Notes: generated by a model not told the origin, from the letters alone. A DNA stretch of 64,000 nt from Blautia schinkii DSM 10518 (GCA_000702025.1 KL370850.1:38359-102358); one strand, 5' to 3'. Positions 34,390 to 43,701 are shown, counted from the first letter of the stretch. Program-made: numbers and translations.

Positions 34390-34914
34390 TCAACTATTTT
34401 TTGAATATGCTTCCAATTTTTCTTCAATCTCTGCGATAAGGCCCTCAAAAGGCTTCACTCCGGTGACCACCTCAATGTCAGCAAATTTGGCATAAATGGG
34501 GTCCCTCTGCTTCAAAAGCTTCTTAATTTTCTCTTCTCTGTTGTCGCCCTCCAGAAGCGGATCGCTGCTGGAGCCCTCCAGTCTCTTCTTAAGCGTCTCA
34601 AGAGAGCCTTTCAGGTAAATGATGGTGCCAAGCTGCTTGAGATACTTCTCATTCTGCTCCTGAATGGGAAGTCCTGCTCCCAGCGAGATCACCTTGCGCT
34701 CCTTATCTTCAATCAAGGTTTTGATCGTCATAGTCTCAAGTGCACGGTAAAAAGGCTCACCGAATCTCTCAAATATTTCCTTGGCGGTCAAATCCATCTT
34801 CTTCATGATCACTCTGTCTACATCAATAAAAGGCAGACCTAAATCCTGTGACAAACGTTTGCCCACTCGTGTTTTACCTGAACCCATAAATCCTGTAATA
34901 ACTATGTGGTTCAT
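34390..34914 (-). CDS. aroK: shikimate kinase
   Basis: Phosphorylates shikimate with ATP in the chorismate pathway. 174 residues with P-loop GFMGSGKTRVGK (~8-19), the shikimate-binding Asp in PFIDVDRVI and ERFGEPFYRALE, and GLPIQ in place of the common GGG after SLGA. Overlaps the yqeG-type gene by ATGA, so the two are coupled. That GLPIQ replaces the usual GGG motif is a deviation worth noting, but the rest of the protein is orthodox. Confidence 0.93.
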   Translation of the reverse strand: MNHIVITGFMGSGKTRVGKRLSQDLGLPFIDVDRVIMKKMDLTAKEIFERFGEPFYRALETMTIKTLIEDKERKVISLGAGLPIQEQNEKYLKQLGTIIYLKGSLETLKKRLEGSSSDPLLEGDNREEKIKKLLKQRDPIYAKFADIEVVTGVKPFEGLIAEIEEKLEAYSKNS

Positions 34915-35414
34915 GAATTCCCCTCCTCTTTCTGGTAAAAGTATAGTACAATCTTTTCTAAATAGCGCTTCAGGACAATCTGAATCTCTTCCTTGGGATG
35001 AATGGGCTTCACAAGAATATTGCGGATACCCGCCCGTTTAGCCCCGTAAATATCTGTAAACAACTGATCCCCGATAAAAACAGTATTACTCGTATCCGTT
35101 CCCAGAAGCTCCATGGCTTTTAAATAATTCTTAGCAGACGGCTTGTGGGCATTTTCGATAAAAATCTCGCCGATTGCCTCATTAAAGGAGGAAACCCTCT
35201 CAATCTGGTTGTTGGATATAAAACAGCTTTTAAATCCCAGCTCCTTAAGGTGGGCGAACAATGCTCTTGCCCGCTCGTCTGCCGGGGCTCCGTGCGGAAC
35301 CAGGGTATTGTCAATATCAAACAGCAGCCCTCTGTAACCCTCTGCATATAATCTGTCAAAATCTATCTCATATGTGGAATCAAGATATTCATCCGGAAAA
35401 AAACAATTAAACAT
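34911..35414 (-). CDS. yqeG: YqeG-family HAD phosphatase
   Basis: 167 residues; HAD motif I LLFDIDNTLVPHG with Asp33/Asp35, motif II SNN, and motif III/IV KPSAKNYLKAM and VFIGDQLFTDIYGAKRAG. Class IIIA phosphatase related to phosphatidylglycerophosphatase GEP4. In Bacillus yqeG lies beside yqeH and aroE; here it precedes aroK. Its role is either phosphatidylglycerol synthesis or a housekeeping phosphatase. Confidence 0.92.
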   Translation of the reverse strand: MFNCFFPDEYLDSTYEIDFDRLYAEGYRGLLFDIDNTLVPHGAPADERARALFAHLKELGFKSCFISNNQIERVSSFNEAIGEIFIENAHKPSAKNYLKAMELLGTDTSNTVFIGDQLFTDIYGAKRAGIRNILVKPIHPKEEIQIVLKRYLEKIVLYFYQKEEGNS

Positions 35415-35440
35415 CTATGGTCCGTCCTTTATCTTTGCGC

Positions 35441-36301
35441 TCACGCATGGAGATATTCCTCCATTGCCGCAAACTGTTCTTTCATTTCATCATATCCATG
35501 CTGGTAAAAGTCTGTTAACGCCTTTACATTCTGCTCTGTGCGGGAAACAGTCTTAACGCGCGGACGTATCACAAAAATACGGCCCTCTTTCTCCCACTTC
35601 TCCACCAGCTCCAGTGTCCTGTTATACACACGGTAACGGTTCAGAAGTGTGTTCGCTAAATTCGGATAATCTTTAAAAGCCGCTAAGTAAAACGCCCGGC
35701 TTTTGCCCGGTCTTTTCTTCCGGTAGCCGTAATTCCTGGTAAGGATCACCACATTTTTGCGGCAGCCCTGCTTCATGGCACGGATGATAGGAATGGAATC
35801 CGCGATTCCTCCGTCAAGGCATGGATGACCATCCACCATGACCATGGGACATGCGGCAGGCACACTGCTTGAGGCCCGGCATATCTTCATCAAACGCTGC
35901 TTATCCTCGTTCTCAGTAAGATATTCTGCCCTGCCTGTCAGGCAGTTCGTCACAACCAGCTCACAGCGCGTCTTTGTTTGGAAATAAGTGTCGAAATCAA
36001 ACGGAAAAATCTCATTCGGATAACGGTCAAATATCATATCCATGTCAAAAAGGCTCTTATTCCTGATCGTCTTACGTAAGCTGATATAGCGGTACTGTTT
36101 ATCCTCGAGTATCATACACTGCTTCGTCCTGCCCGGCTGTCTGGATACATAGTCCACAGCATTGCAGGCCCCCGCCGAAACACCGACCACATAGGGAAAT
36201 TCCACGCCGCGTTCCATAAGATAATCCAACGCTCCCGCAGTAAATACGCCTCTGGTGGCGCCGCCCTCGAGAATCAATCCCGCCTGATTTTTTTCTGTCA
36301 T
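35441..36301 (-). CDS. patatin-like phospholipase
   Basis: 286 residues. Oxyanion motif LEGGATRGVFTAGAL at ~11-25, nucleophile elbow GVSAG with Ser42, and the second member of the dyad in CLDGGIADS (~168). This is the YjjU/RssA-type family of cytoplasmic lipid acyl hydrolases. The C-terminal extension (residues ~220-286) is helical. It starts at an ATG and the gene sits between yqeG and the citrate synthase gene on the same strand. A GC-rich hairpin at 36341-36360 lies between it and the citrate synthase stop. Confidence 0.92.
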   Translation of the reverse strand: MTEKNQAGLILEGGATRGVFTAGALDYLMERGVEFPYVVGVSAGACNAVDYVSRQPGRTKQCMILEDKQYRYISLRKTIRNKSLFDMDMIFDRYPNEIFPFDFDTYFQTKTRCELVVTNCLTGRAEYLTENEDKQRLMKICRASSSVPAACPMVMVDGHPCLDGGIADSIPIIRAMKQGCRKNVVILTRNYGYRKKRPGKSRAFYLAAFKDYPNLANTLLNRYRVYNRTLELVEKWEKEGRIFVIRPRVKTVSRTEQNVKALTDFYQHGYDEMKEQFAAMEEYLHA

Positions 36302-36382
36302 TCACTCACCTGTCTTATGATTATTCTGTTACTGCCGCGCTTCGGGCAGCTGCGCCCGAAAACGCGGATCATGCGATGTTTC

Positions 36383-37744
36383 TTAACGCTGGTCAAGCGG
36401 CACATACTGTGCTGGCTCGAGTACGTTCTTGTATGCCGGACGGATGATCTTGTCTGTATTGATAAGCTCCTCCATACGGTGAGCGCTCCAGCCCACGATA
36501 CGCGCAACCGCGAACATCGGGGTGAACAGCTCCAGCGGAAGGTCGAGCATACTGTACACAAAGCCGCTGTAGAAGTCGACGTTTGCGCTGACGCCCTTGT
36601 AAATCTTTCTTTCCTCTGCGATCACCTCGGGAGCCATACGCTCTACCATAGAATACAGGCGGTAATCCTTCATCCTGCCCTTTTCTTTCGCCAGCTTCTC
36701 CACAAAGCCCTTGAATACTTCTGCACGAGGGTCAGATACAGAATAGATTGCATGGCCCATACCATAGATCAGGCCGCGGCGGTCAAATGCTTCTTTATGA
36801 AGGAGTTTTTTCAGATATTCCCTAACAGCGTCTTCATCCTCCCAGTCCCGCACTTCCTTCTTCATATCCTGGATCATGCTTACAACCTTGATATTCGCAC
36901 CGCCGTGCTTCGGACCCTTTAAGGAGCCAAGTGCAGCTGCGATTGCAGAGTATGTATCGGTTCCCGAAGAGGAAACCACGTGTGTGGTGAAGGTCGAGTT
37001 GTTACCACCGCCGTGCTCCATATGCAGGATCAGAGCGACATCAAGGATTTTTGCTTCCAGCTCCGTATATTTCTTATCCGGGCGGAGCATACGCAGGATG
37101 TTCTCTGCTGTGGATAATTCTTTTTTGGGATTGTGGATATATAAGCTTTTTCCACGAATATAATGATTATATGCCTGATAGCCATATACAGATAACAGCG
37201 GAAATACGCTGATCAAATTCAGACACTGCCGCAGAACATTTGGCAGAGAAATATCATCCGGATTGTTATCGTAAGAATACAGCGTCAGCACACTTCTGGA
37301 CAAGGCATTCATGATATCCTTACAGGGTGCTTTCATAATTACATCACGGACAAAGTTTCTCGGCAGAGAACGCTGGTCTCCCAGAAGCTTGGAAAAATTC
37401 TTAAGCTGCTCTTTATCCGGCAGCTGGCCGAACAGAAGCAGGTAGCTCACTTCCTCGAAGCCAAAGCGGTCATCCTTCAGAAAGCCGGCGGTAAGCTCCT
37501 TAATATCATAGCCGCGGTAGGAAAGACTTCCTTCGCAGGGAACTTCTTTTCCGTCAACAATCTGTGTAGCCTTAACATTGGAAACCTGTGTAAGGCCGGC
37601 GAGAACACCTTTTCCGTTAATGTCACGCAGTCCTCTCTTTACGTCATACTTTCCGTAAAGGGAAACATCCAGACTGCTATGATTTTGACAGATTTCTGTC
37701 AGTCTCTCAATCTCCGGTGTTACTTTCATGTTAAATCCTGTCAT
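36383..37744 (-). CDS. gltA: citrate (Si)-synthase, type used by Clostridia
   Basis: Condenses oxaloacetate and acetyl-CoA, here probably to make glutamate by a partial TCA pathway. 453 residues. Catalytic segments: HMEHGGGNNSTFTTHVVSSS (His), KGPKHGGANI (His) and DPRAE near RGLIYGMGHAIYSVSDP (Asp). An N-terminal ~40-residue extension precedes the conserved RGLRDINGKGVLAGLT. The start at 37744 is preceded by AAAGGGGA; the ATG five codons downstream (MKVTPEIERL) is an alternative with AGGA. Monocistronic by spacing. Confidence 0.95.
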   Translation of the reverse strand: MTGFNMKVTPEIERLTEICQNHSSLDVSLYGKYDVKRGLRDINGKGVLAGLTQVSNVKATQIVDGKEVPCEGSLSYRGYDIKELTAGFLKDDRFGFEEVSYLLLFGQLPDKEQLKNFSKLLGDQRSLPRNFVRDVIMKAPCKDIMNALSRSVLTLYSYDNNPDDISLPNVLRQCLNLISVFPLLSVYGYQAYNHYIRGKSLYIHNPKKELSTAENILRMLRPDKKYTELEAKILDVALILHMEHGGGNNSTFTTHVVSSSGTDTYSAIAAALGSLKGPKHGGANIKVVSMIQDMKKEVRDWEDEDAVREYLKKLLHKEAFDRRGLIYGMGHAIYSVSDPRAEVFKGFVEKLAKEKGRMKDYRLYSMVERMAPEVIAEERKIYKGVSANVDFYSGFVYSMLDLPLELFTPMFAVARIVGWSAHRMEELINTDKIIRPAYKNVLEPAQYVPLDQR

Positions 37745-37866
37745 AATTACTATCCCCTTTCATTTCATTGTCCTAGCCGATAAAGGTCCCTCCTCATCCC
37801 TCTATTCGTTATTGTTTTACAGTTAATAGATTTATTATACCATTAAATTCCTCATCGGTCTATAAA

Positions 37867-39084
37867 TTACTTTTGTCTGTAGGTGCTGAGGAAGTCTTTC
37901 AGCTTCCTGGCTGCCTTTTCAAGCTGCAGTGTATTAGGCAGATAAACAATGCGGAAATGGTCAGGCTGATGCCAGTTAAAGCCCTTCCCAGGCACAATGA
38001 GCACCTGTTTTTCATGAAGAAAATCAAGCGCAAACTGCTCGTCATCCACAATATTAAATTTCTCCGTATCAATCTTCGGGAAGATGTAAAATGCTGCGTG
38101 AGGCTTGACAGCGGTAATTCCCGGAATGTCCGTGAGCGCCTTATATATATAATCCCGCTGTTCGTACACACGTCCGCCCGGCTGCACATATTCATACACA
38201 CTCTGATAACCGCCAAGCGCTGTCTGCACGATCGCCTGGGCAGGTACGTTGGAGCAGAGGCGCATGGAGGAAAGCATATTGATGCCCTCGATATATCCGC
38301 GTGCTCTTTTCTTTGCACCGCTTAAGATCATCCAGCCGATACGGAATCCCGCGATCATATGGGACTTGGAAAGCCCTGAAAAAGTCACACAGAACACATC
38401 CGGTGCAAGGGAGGCAATGGAGGTATGCTCATAACCGTCCATGATCAGTCTGTCATAGATCTCATCGGAGAAAATGATCAGCTCATTCTCTCTTGCCACC
38501 TGCACGATCTGTTCCAGGATTTCCTTCGGGTAAACCGCGCCTGTGGGGTTATTGGGATTAATGATGACGATAGCCTTGGTCTTATCCGTAATCTTGCTGC
38601 GGATGTCATCCAGGTCCGGATACCACTCAGACTGCTCATCACAAATATAATGCACCACATTTCCCCCGGCCAAGGTCGCCGTCGCTGTCCAAAGAGGATA
38701 ATCCGGCGCAGGAATAAGAATCTCGTCCCCGTTGTTCAGCAGCGCCTGCATACAAAGGCTGATCAGCTCACTCACGCCGTTTCCTGTGTAAATGTCATTC
38801 ATGGTTACATTCGGAATGTTGCGAAGCTGTGCATACTGCATGATGGCTTTCCTTGCGGAAAAAATACCCTTGGAATCCGAATATCCCTGGGAGGTGCGCA
38901 CATTGCTCAACATGTCCAGGATGACCTCCTGCGGTGCGGAAAACCCGAACGGGTACGGATTGCCGATATTCAGCTTGAGGATCTCCATCCCGTCCTCTTC
39001 CATTCTTCCGGCCTCATCCACCACCGGGCCGCGCACATCATACAACACATTGTCCAGCTTGCTTGACTTCTCAAAAGTTTTCAT
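37867..39084 (-). CDS. alaA: alanine-producing PLP-dependent aminotransferase
   Basis: 405 residues, fold type I. It closely follows E. coli AlaA (YfbQ) in memory: it begins EKSSKLDNVLYDVRGPVVDEA, has LKLNIGNPYPFGF, YTGNGVSELI, IPAPDYPLWTATA, IINPNNPTGAVY (substrate Asn), FSDEIYDRL (PLP Asp/Tyr) and SGLSKSHMIAGFRIGWM with the Schiff-base Lys. Converts pyruvate and glutamate into alanine. Upstream (same strand) is an NhaC antiporter gene. RBS GAGGAGTG. Confidence 0.93.
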   Translation of the reverse strand: MKTFEKSSKLDNVLYDVRGPVVDEAGRMEEDGMEILKLNIGNPYPFGFSAPQEVILDMLSNVRTSQGYSDSKGIFSARKAIMQYAQLRNIPNVTMNDIYTGNGVSELISLCMQALLNNGDEILIPAPDYPLWTATATLAGGNVVHYICDEQSEWYPDLDDIRSKITDKTKAIVIINPNNPTGAVYPKEILEQIVQVARENELIIFSDEIYDRLIMDGYEHTSIASLAPDVFCVTFSGLSKSHMIAGFRIGWMILSGAKKRARGYIEGINMLSSMRLCSNVPAQAIVQTALGGYQSVYEYVQPGGRVYEQRDYIYKALTDIPGITAVKPHAAFYIFPKIDTEKFNIVDDEQFALDFLHEKQVLIVPGKGFNWHQPDHFRIVYLPNTLQLEKAARKLKDFLSTYRQK

Positions 39085-39110
39085 AATAAATCACTCCTCG
39101 TCTCTATTCT

Positions 39111-40418
39111 TTAAGCTGTTTTGCGGTTTTTCACAAATAGTATGAACACCAGACCGCTGACTGCCATCAGAATCGGATAAAAACAATACGGGATAATCTG
39201 ATACGGCGTCAATCCGGTCAGGCTGGCCGCAGACAGCAATTGCGCCCCGTATGGTATCAGGCCCTGTCCCACTGAGGTGAACATATCCAGAAGAGATGCC
39301 GACCTTTTCGGGCTGATATCGAACTCGTCGCTGATTTCCTTAGCAATAGGACCTGCCATAACGATCGCTACGGTGTTATTGGCGGTACACATATCCACCA
39401 GAAGGGCAAGGATGGCAATACCCAGCTCGCCGCCCTTTTTGCCGCTGATGCGCTTTTTAATAAACTCCAGAAGGAACTGGATGCCGCCCATCTCCCTTAC
39501 CAGGGAAACAATACATGCGACAATCATGGAAATAACGGTGATATCATACATTCCCATCACACCGCCACCCCCGTCCGGGCCGGATGCAACCACTTTAAAC
39601 ACATCCCCCAGTAAAATGGAGCCGGATGCCACGCCCACGATCAGGGAAAGCACCGTACCAGCAATGAGAACCAGAAATACGTTAAAGCCAATAAGCGCTC
39701 CTATCAAAACTACCAGGTAAGGAAGAACCTTCCAGATACTATAGGTAAGCTCCTCAGTCAGCTCATAACTGCCGTTTCTGGTAATGAACCAGAAAATAAT
39801 GATCGTGATCACCGCAGCCGGAAGTACAATGAAGAAGTTCTCCTTAAACTTGTCCTTCATCTTACATCCCTGCGTCTTAACCGCAGCGATGGTAGTGTCC
39901 GAAATCATGGACAGATTATCACCGAACATTGCACCGCACACAACCGCACCGATACAGATTGCCATGCTGTAACCTGTTTTCTCACTAATCCCTACCGCGA
40001 TAGGCGCTAACGCTGCAATCGTGCCCATGGAGGTACCCATGGAAACGGAGATGAAGCAGCCGATGATGAAAAGTCCCACCACAGCCACGCCTGACGGCAG
40101 GATTGAAAGTCCTAAATTTACTGTGCTCTCCACACCGCCCGCTGCCTTCACCGCACCGGAGAAGCCGCCTGCTACCAGGAAGATGAGGCACATGGTAATG
40201 ATATTGTCATCCCCCACACCCTTGGCAATGATATGTATCTTTTCATTAAAGTTCTGGTGGCGGTCCTGGATAAAGGCCACAAACAGTGCAATGAGAAATC
40301 CCACGATCGCAGGCATACTGTAAAAATCTCCGCTGATAAATCCTGCTCCTAAGAAAATCACCAGGAAAACCAGAATCGGCAGCAGGGCCGATGCCTTCCC
40401 TTTTACTTCTTGTTTCAT
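39111..40418 (-). CDS. NhaC-family Na+/H+ antiporter
   Basis: 435 residues from the ATG at 40418; the frame extends seven codons to a TTG without support. About eleven or twelve membrane helices. GCFISVSMGTSMGTIAALAP and CGAMFGDNLSMISDTTIAA are the hallmark segments of NhaC/ArsB-related transporters, along with ANNTVAIVMAGPIAKEI. Family members exchange Na+ for H+ or, in some cases, malate/lactate or amino acids; which applies cannot be told from sequence. It lies just before alaA on the same strand with a 26 nt gap, so co-transcription is probable. Confidence 0.9.
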   Translation of the reverse strand: MKQEVKGKASALLPILVFLVIFLGAGFISGDFYSMPAIVGFLIALFVAFIQDRHQNFNEKIHIIAKGVGDDNIITMCLIFLVAGGFSGAVKAAGGVESTVNLGLSILPSGVAVVGLFIIGCFISVSMGTSMGTIAALAPIAVGISEKTGYSMAICIGAVVCGAMFGDNLSMISDTTIAAVKTQGCKMKDKFKENFFIVLPAAVITIIIFWFITRNGSYELTEELTYSIWKVLPYLVVLIGALIGFNVFLVLIAGTVLSLIVGVASGSILLGDVFKVVASGPDGGGGVMGMYDITVISMIVACIVSLVREMGGIQFLLEFIKKRISGKKGGELGIAILALLVDMCTANNTVAIVMAGPIAKEISDEFDISPKRSASLLDMFTSVGQGLIPYGAQLLSAASLTGLTPYQIIPYCFYPILMAVSGLVFILFVKNRKTA

Positions 40419-40577
40419 AAGCAATATCCCCCTCTTCAATTCTTTGGTATGCTTAATATAATCTCACATTTGCAGCCGTTTCGCAAGACTTTGTGTGTAA
40501 TTTGTCGTGTTTGCCCAGGGGTTTACCCTAATTTACCATGCAAATAGCATAACATTTAAAAAATTTCCAACACGCTC

Positions 40578-40606
40578 TTTCCTTTTTTAACACTTTAGTG
40601 TATAAT
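40578..40606 (+). promoter_or_regulatory. promoter of gdhA
   Basis: TATAAT at 40601-40606 with a weak -35 (TTTCCT) 17 bp upstream; the leader is about 35 nt. Confidence 0.45.
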
Positions 40607-40646
40607 AACGGACATAAAAAAATCACATTATGGACGAGGAGGAATT

Positions 40647-41984
40647 ATGATGTCTTATACTGAAGAAGTTTACGAGAGAGTCGTAGCGCAGAATCCCGGA
40701 GAACCTGAGTTCCATCAGGCTGTCAAAGAAGTCCTGGATTCTTTAAAAGTGGTGATTGACAGAAACGAAGAAGAATACCGGAAGCTTTCCATCCTGGAAC
40801 GTCTGGTTGAGCCTGAGAGAATTATCTCTTTCCGTGTGCCTTGGGTAGATGACAATGGCAGCGTACAGGTCAACAAGGGCTACCGCGTACAGTTTAACAG
40901 TGCGATCGGACCATACAAGGGCGGTCTGAGATTCCATCCATCCGTAAACCAAAGCATACTGAAATTCTTAGGCTTTGAGCAGATTTTCAAAAATTCCCTC
41001 ACAGGTCTTCCGATCGGCGGCGGCAAGGGCGGCGCGAACTTTGACCCCAAGGGCAAATCCGACAGAGAGGTAATGGCTTTCTGCCAGAGCTTCATGACTG
41101 AGCTTTCCAAATACATTGGTGCTGACACGGACGTTCCGGCCGGCGATATCGGCGTAGGCGCGCGTGAGATCGGTTTCCTGTTCGGCCAGTACAAGAGGAT
41201 CCGTGACGTTTACGAGGGCGTGCTTACCGGCAAAGGCCTGACCTACGGCGGTTCCCTGGTTCGTACCCAGGCTACCGGCTACGGTGTGGTATACATGCTC
41301 AACGAGATCATGAAAGCCCACGGTGATTCACCTGCAGGCAAGACTGCTGTTGTCACCGGTTCCGGCAACGTTGCTATCTACGCGGTTGAGAAGCTTACAC
41401 AGCTTGGCGCAAAGGTAGTGGCAATGAACGACTCCAACGGTTACATCTACGATCCGAACGGTATTAAACTGGATGTTGTAAAGGATATCAAGGAAGTGAA
41501 ACGCGGACGCATTAAAGAATACGCAGACCGTGTAGAAGGCTCCACCTTCACAGAAGGCAAGGGCATCTGGAACATCAAATGTGATATTTATCTTCCATGC
41601 GCAACTCAGAACGAACTGGACATCGACGGTGCGAAGATTTTGGTTGCAAACGGCTGCAAATACCTGGTAGAAGGTGCAAACATGCCTACCACTCTGGAAG
41701 CTACCAACTACGTAATGGAGAACGGCGTACTCTTTATGCCGGGCAAGGCTGCCAATGCCGGCGGCGTGGCTACCTCCGCTCTGGAAATGAGCCAGAACTC
41801 CATGAGAATGTCCTGGAGCGCAGAGGAAGTAGATGAGAAGCTCCACAACATCATGAAAGAAATCTTCAAAAAGGTTGACGAGGCAGCAAAACGCTATGAC
41901 CTCACAGACAACTATGTTGTCGGAGCGAATATCGCAGGCTTCGAGAAAGTTGTTGAGGCAATGAAAGCGCAGGGAATCGTATAA
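40647..41984 (+). CDS. gdhA: NADP-type glutamate dehydrogenase
   Basis: Aminates 2-oxoglutarate to glutamate. 445 residues; hexameric class. Conserved segments: YKGGLRFHPSVNQSILKFLG (Lys for 2-oxoglutarate), LPIGGGKGGANFDPKGKSD (catalytic Lys), DVPAGDIGVGAREIGFLFG (catalytic Asp), TGSGNVAIYAVEKL (Rossmann) and EGANMPTT. The NADP preference is inferred from overall family resemblance. Starts ATGATG with GAGGAGG five bases upstream. Terminated by a strong hairpin. Confidence 0.97.
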   Translation: MMSYTEEVYERVVAQNPGEPEFHQAVKEVLDSLKVVIDRNEEEYRKLSILERLVEPERIISFRVPWVDDNGSVQVNKGYRVQFNSAIGPYKGGLRFHPSVNQSILKFLGFEQIFKNSLTGLPIGGGKGGANFDPKGKSDREVMAFCQSFMTELSKYIGADTDVPAGDIGVGAREIGFLFGQYKRIRDVYEGVLTGKGLTYGGSLVRTQATGYGVVYMLNEIMKAHGDSPAGKTAVVTGSGNVAIYAVEKLTQLGAKVVAMNDSNGYIYDPNGIKLDVVKDIKEVKRGRIKEYADRVEGSTFTEGKGIWNIKCDIYLPCATQNELDIDGAKILVANGCKYLVEGANMPTTLEATNYVMENGVLFMPGKAANAGGVATSALEMSQNSMRMSWSAEEVDEKLHNIMKEIFKKVDEAAKRYDLTDNYVVGANIAGFEKVVEAMKAQGIV

Positions 41985-42022
41985 GATACGGTCATATTTT
42001 GTGTATTACCGAATGTAAATAG

Positions 42023-42055
42023 AAACCACCGGGCGTTTTACTTCCCGGTGGTTTT
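42023..42055. terminator. terminator between gdhA and nrdR
   Basis: AAACCACCGGG/CCCGGTGGTTT, an 11 bp stem followed by TTGTTAATTTTT. The gene orientations (convergent) suggest that it serves both. Confidence 0.88.
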
Positions 42056-42072
42056 GTTAATTTTTAATTCTG

Positions 42073-42522
42073 TTAATTCATAAATTTCTTCAGCTCGTCC
42101 ATGAACGTGCTCACATCCTTAAATTCCCGGTACACAGAAGCAAACCGTACATAAGCCACCGCGTCGAGACGCCTCAGATGCTCCATCACAATCTCTCCGA
42201 TTTTGGTGCTGGAGATCTCTTTTTCCTCTGTATGAAAGATCTCTCCCTCAATAGAATCCATCATTTCTTCAATCTTCTCAATGGATATGGGACGCTTATA
42301 GCATGCACGCAGAATACCATCCTGAATTTTAGAACGGTCGTACTGCTCGCGGGTCTGGTCCTTTTTGATAACAGTGAGGGGGATGGTTTCTACCTTTTCA
42401 TACGTAGTGAACCGCCTCCCGCAGGCATCGCAGAGACGGCGGCGGCGTATGGAATTGGTATCCTCCACCGGTCTGGAATCTACGACTCTTGTGTTATCCT
42501 GATTACAAAACGGACATCTCAC
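42073..42522 (-). CDS. nrdR: transcriptional repressor NrdR
   Basis: 149 residues from a GTG at 42522 with GGGGAG six bases upstream, giving the usual N-terminus VRCPFC; a GTG nine codons earlier is less likely. Zinc ribbon: CPFCNQDNTRVVDSR and CDACGRRFTTYE (four Cys). The ATP-cone domain follows (VIKKDQTREQYDRSKIQDGILRAC). Represses ribonucleotide reductase genes according to the dATP/ATP ratio. No nrd operon is in the window. Next to sporulation genes, an arrangement common in Clostridia. Confidence 0.95.
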   Translation of the reverse strand: MRCPFCNQDNTRVVDSRPVEDTNSIRRRRLCDACGRRFTTYEKVETIPLTVIKKDQTREQYDRSKIQDGILRACYKRPISIEKIEEMMDSIEGEIFHTEEKEISSTKIGEIVMEHLRRLDAVAYVRFASVYREFKDVSTFMDELKKFMN

Positions 42523-42611
42523 AGCACTCTCCCCTTTCAGCTCCGGCACGTTGTCCGGATTTATATGAGGTATTATACTTTATTTTTATCTTATGTGTCA
42601 ACAAATGGACC

Positions 42612-42640
42612 TGCATAATCCTTCGCATTTCCGCATAAAT
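42612..42640 (+). promoter_or_regulatory. candidate sigma-G promoter of ymxH
   Basis: TGCATA and CATAAAT separated by 16 bp resemble the -35 and -10 of forespore sigma-G promoters (TGAATA, CATACTA). The placement, 24 bp before the ymxH start, fits. Confidence 0.4.
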
Positions 42641-42663
42641 TTTCAAAAAAAGCAGGTTTGCCT

Positions 42664-42927
42664 ATGCGTGTATGTGAACTTAAACAAAAAGAAATCATCA
42701 ATACCTGTACCTGCCGCAGCCTTGGCTGTCCTATCGATGTGGAATTCGATGTAAAAACCGCCCGGCTTACAGCTCTGATTGTCCCCGGACCCGGCCGTTT
42801 CTGTAACTTTTTCGGACGGGAAAGTGAATATATCATCCCCTGGGATTGCATTTGCCAAATCGGGGATGACATCATCCTCGTGGAAATCCAGGAAGAAAAG
42901 TGCTTTCATAAGGATCATCTCTTATAA
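42664..42927 (+). CDS. YlmC/YmxH-family sporulation protein
   Basis: 87 residues from the ATG at 42664 (AGCAGG seven bases upstream). A PRC-barrel fold: MRVCELKQKEIINTCTCRSLG, then IDVEFDVKTARLTALIVPGP, ending EYIIPWDCICQIGDDIILVEI. Proteins of this family are made in the forespore; in Bacillus they are ymxH/ylmC. The function is not established. A sigma-G-like promoter precedes the gene, and sigG itself is 1 kb away. Confidence 0.88.
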   Translation: MRVCELKQKEIINTCTCRSLGCPIDVEFDVKTARLTALIVPGPGRFCNFFGRESEYIIPWDCICQIGDDIILVEIQEEKCFHKDHLL

Positions 42928-42950
42928 CTCAAATTAGGCAGTATGCAGCA

Positions 42951-43050
42951 GTTATGCTATCTGTGCAACCACTATTCACAAGGCTCTTATGCCATATGTA
43001 CAGTGACTTATGCTATCTGCACATCTCTTAAACTATTTGCACAGCCACTC
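42951..43050. repeat. degenerate ~21 bp tandem repeat including the 3' end of the HAD gene
   Basis: Four related units on the plus strand (TATGCTATCTGTGCAaCCACT, TATGCCATATGTACAGTGACT, TATGCTATCTGCACATCTCT, aAACTATTTGCACAGCCACT). The last unit is the coding end of the HAD hydrolase gene (stop codon at 43033-43035). Confidence 0.65.
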
Positions 43051-43701
43051 CGCTACCTCCTTAAGGGAGGATGCTTTCCTGTCAAGGCAGGGACGTATAC
43101 TGCTGAAATCCTCGATCAAATCCGGTATCAGCACCGTATACATGCCGGCTCTGTGGGCGGATAGGATACCGTTCGGCGCATCCTCAAGAGCCATAGCCCT
43201 GGACGGCTCTGTTTCCACGAGAGCACATGCCTTTAAGTATATTTCCGGAGAAGGTTTGCCCTCTGTGACCATATCGCCTGTGAGCACTGCCCGGAAGCGC
43301 CGGAGGATTCCGGCACGCTCCAGGTTCGCAAACGCATGCTCCCGGCTTGAGGATGTGGCTACCGCACACTTTATCCGCTTGTCCTCGAGCACATCCAGAA
43401 GCTCATATAACCCGGCCTTTACGGGCACACCGTAAGTATCGGCGTATTGATGATATACCTTTCCGTATTCCTCGTGAAACACTTCATATGGGAAACCATT
43501 TCCGTACTTTTCAAGGAAATACTGCTTTCTCCGCACACGGTTGAAGCCCAGGGTAAACCGGATGTTATCATCCCCCAGCCGCCCAAGCCCCATCCTTTCT
43601 CCCACAACATTCCACGAATGCTGCACCACTCTCTCACTGTCAAACATCAGCCCGTCCATATCAAACACAACTGCCTCCGGGCAAAACTCTCGCTCTGTCA
43701 T
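43033..43701 (-). CDS. HAD-family hydrolase, beta-phosphoglucomutase-like
   Basis: 222 residues from the ATG at 43701 (GGGATGG upstream); an ATG four codons earlier is possible. Motif I VVFDMDGLMFDSE (nucleophile Asp), an alpha-helical cap, motif II ATSSS, and motif IV ALEDAPNGILSAHRAGM. Subfamily IA phosphatase or mutase acting on a sugar phosphate; the substrate is unknown. The gene lies between ymxH and sigG, on the opposite strand to both. Its 3' end is repeated downstream. Confidence 0.9.
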   Translation of the reverse strand: MTEREFCPEAVVFDMDGLMFDSERVVQHSWNVVGERMGLGRLGDDNIRFTLGFNRVRRKQYFLEKYGNGFPYEVFHEEYGKVYHQYADTYGVPVKAGLYELLDVLEDKRIKCAVATSSSREHAFANLERAGILRRFRAVLTGDMVTEGKPSPEIYLKACALVETEPSRAMALEDAPNGILSAHRAGMYTVLIPDLIEDFSSIRPCLDRKASSLKEVAEWLCK

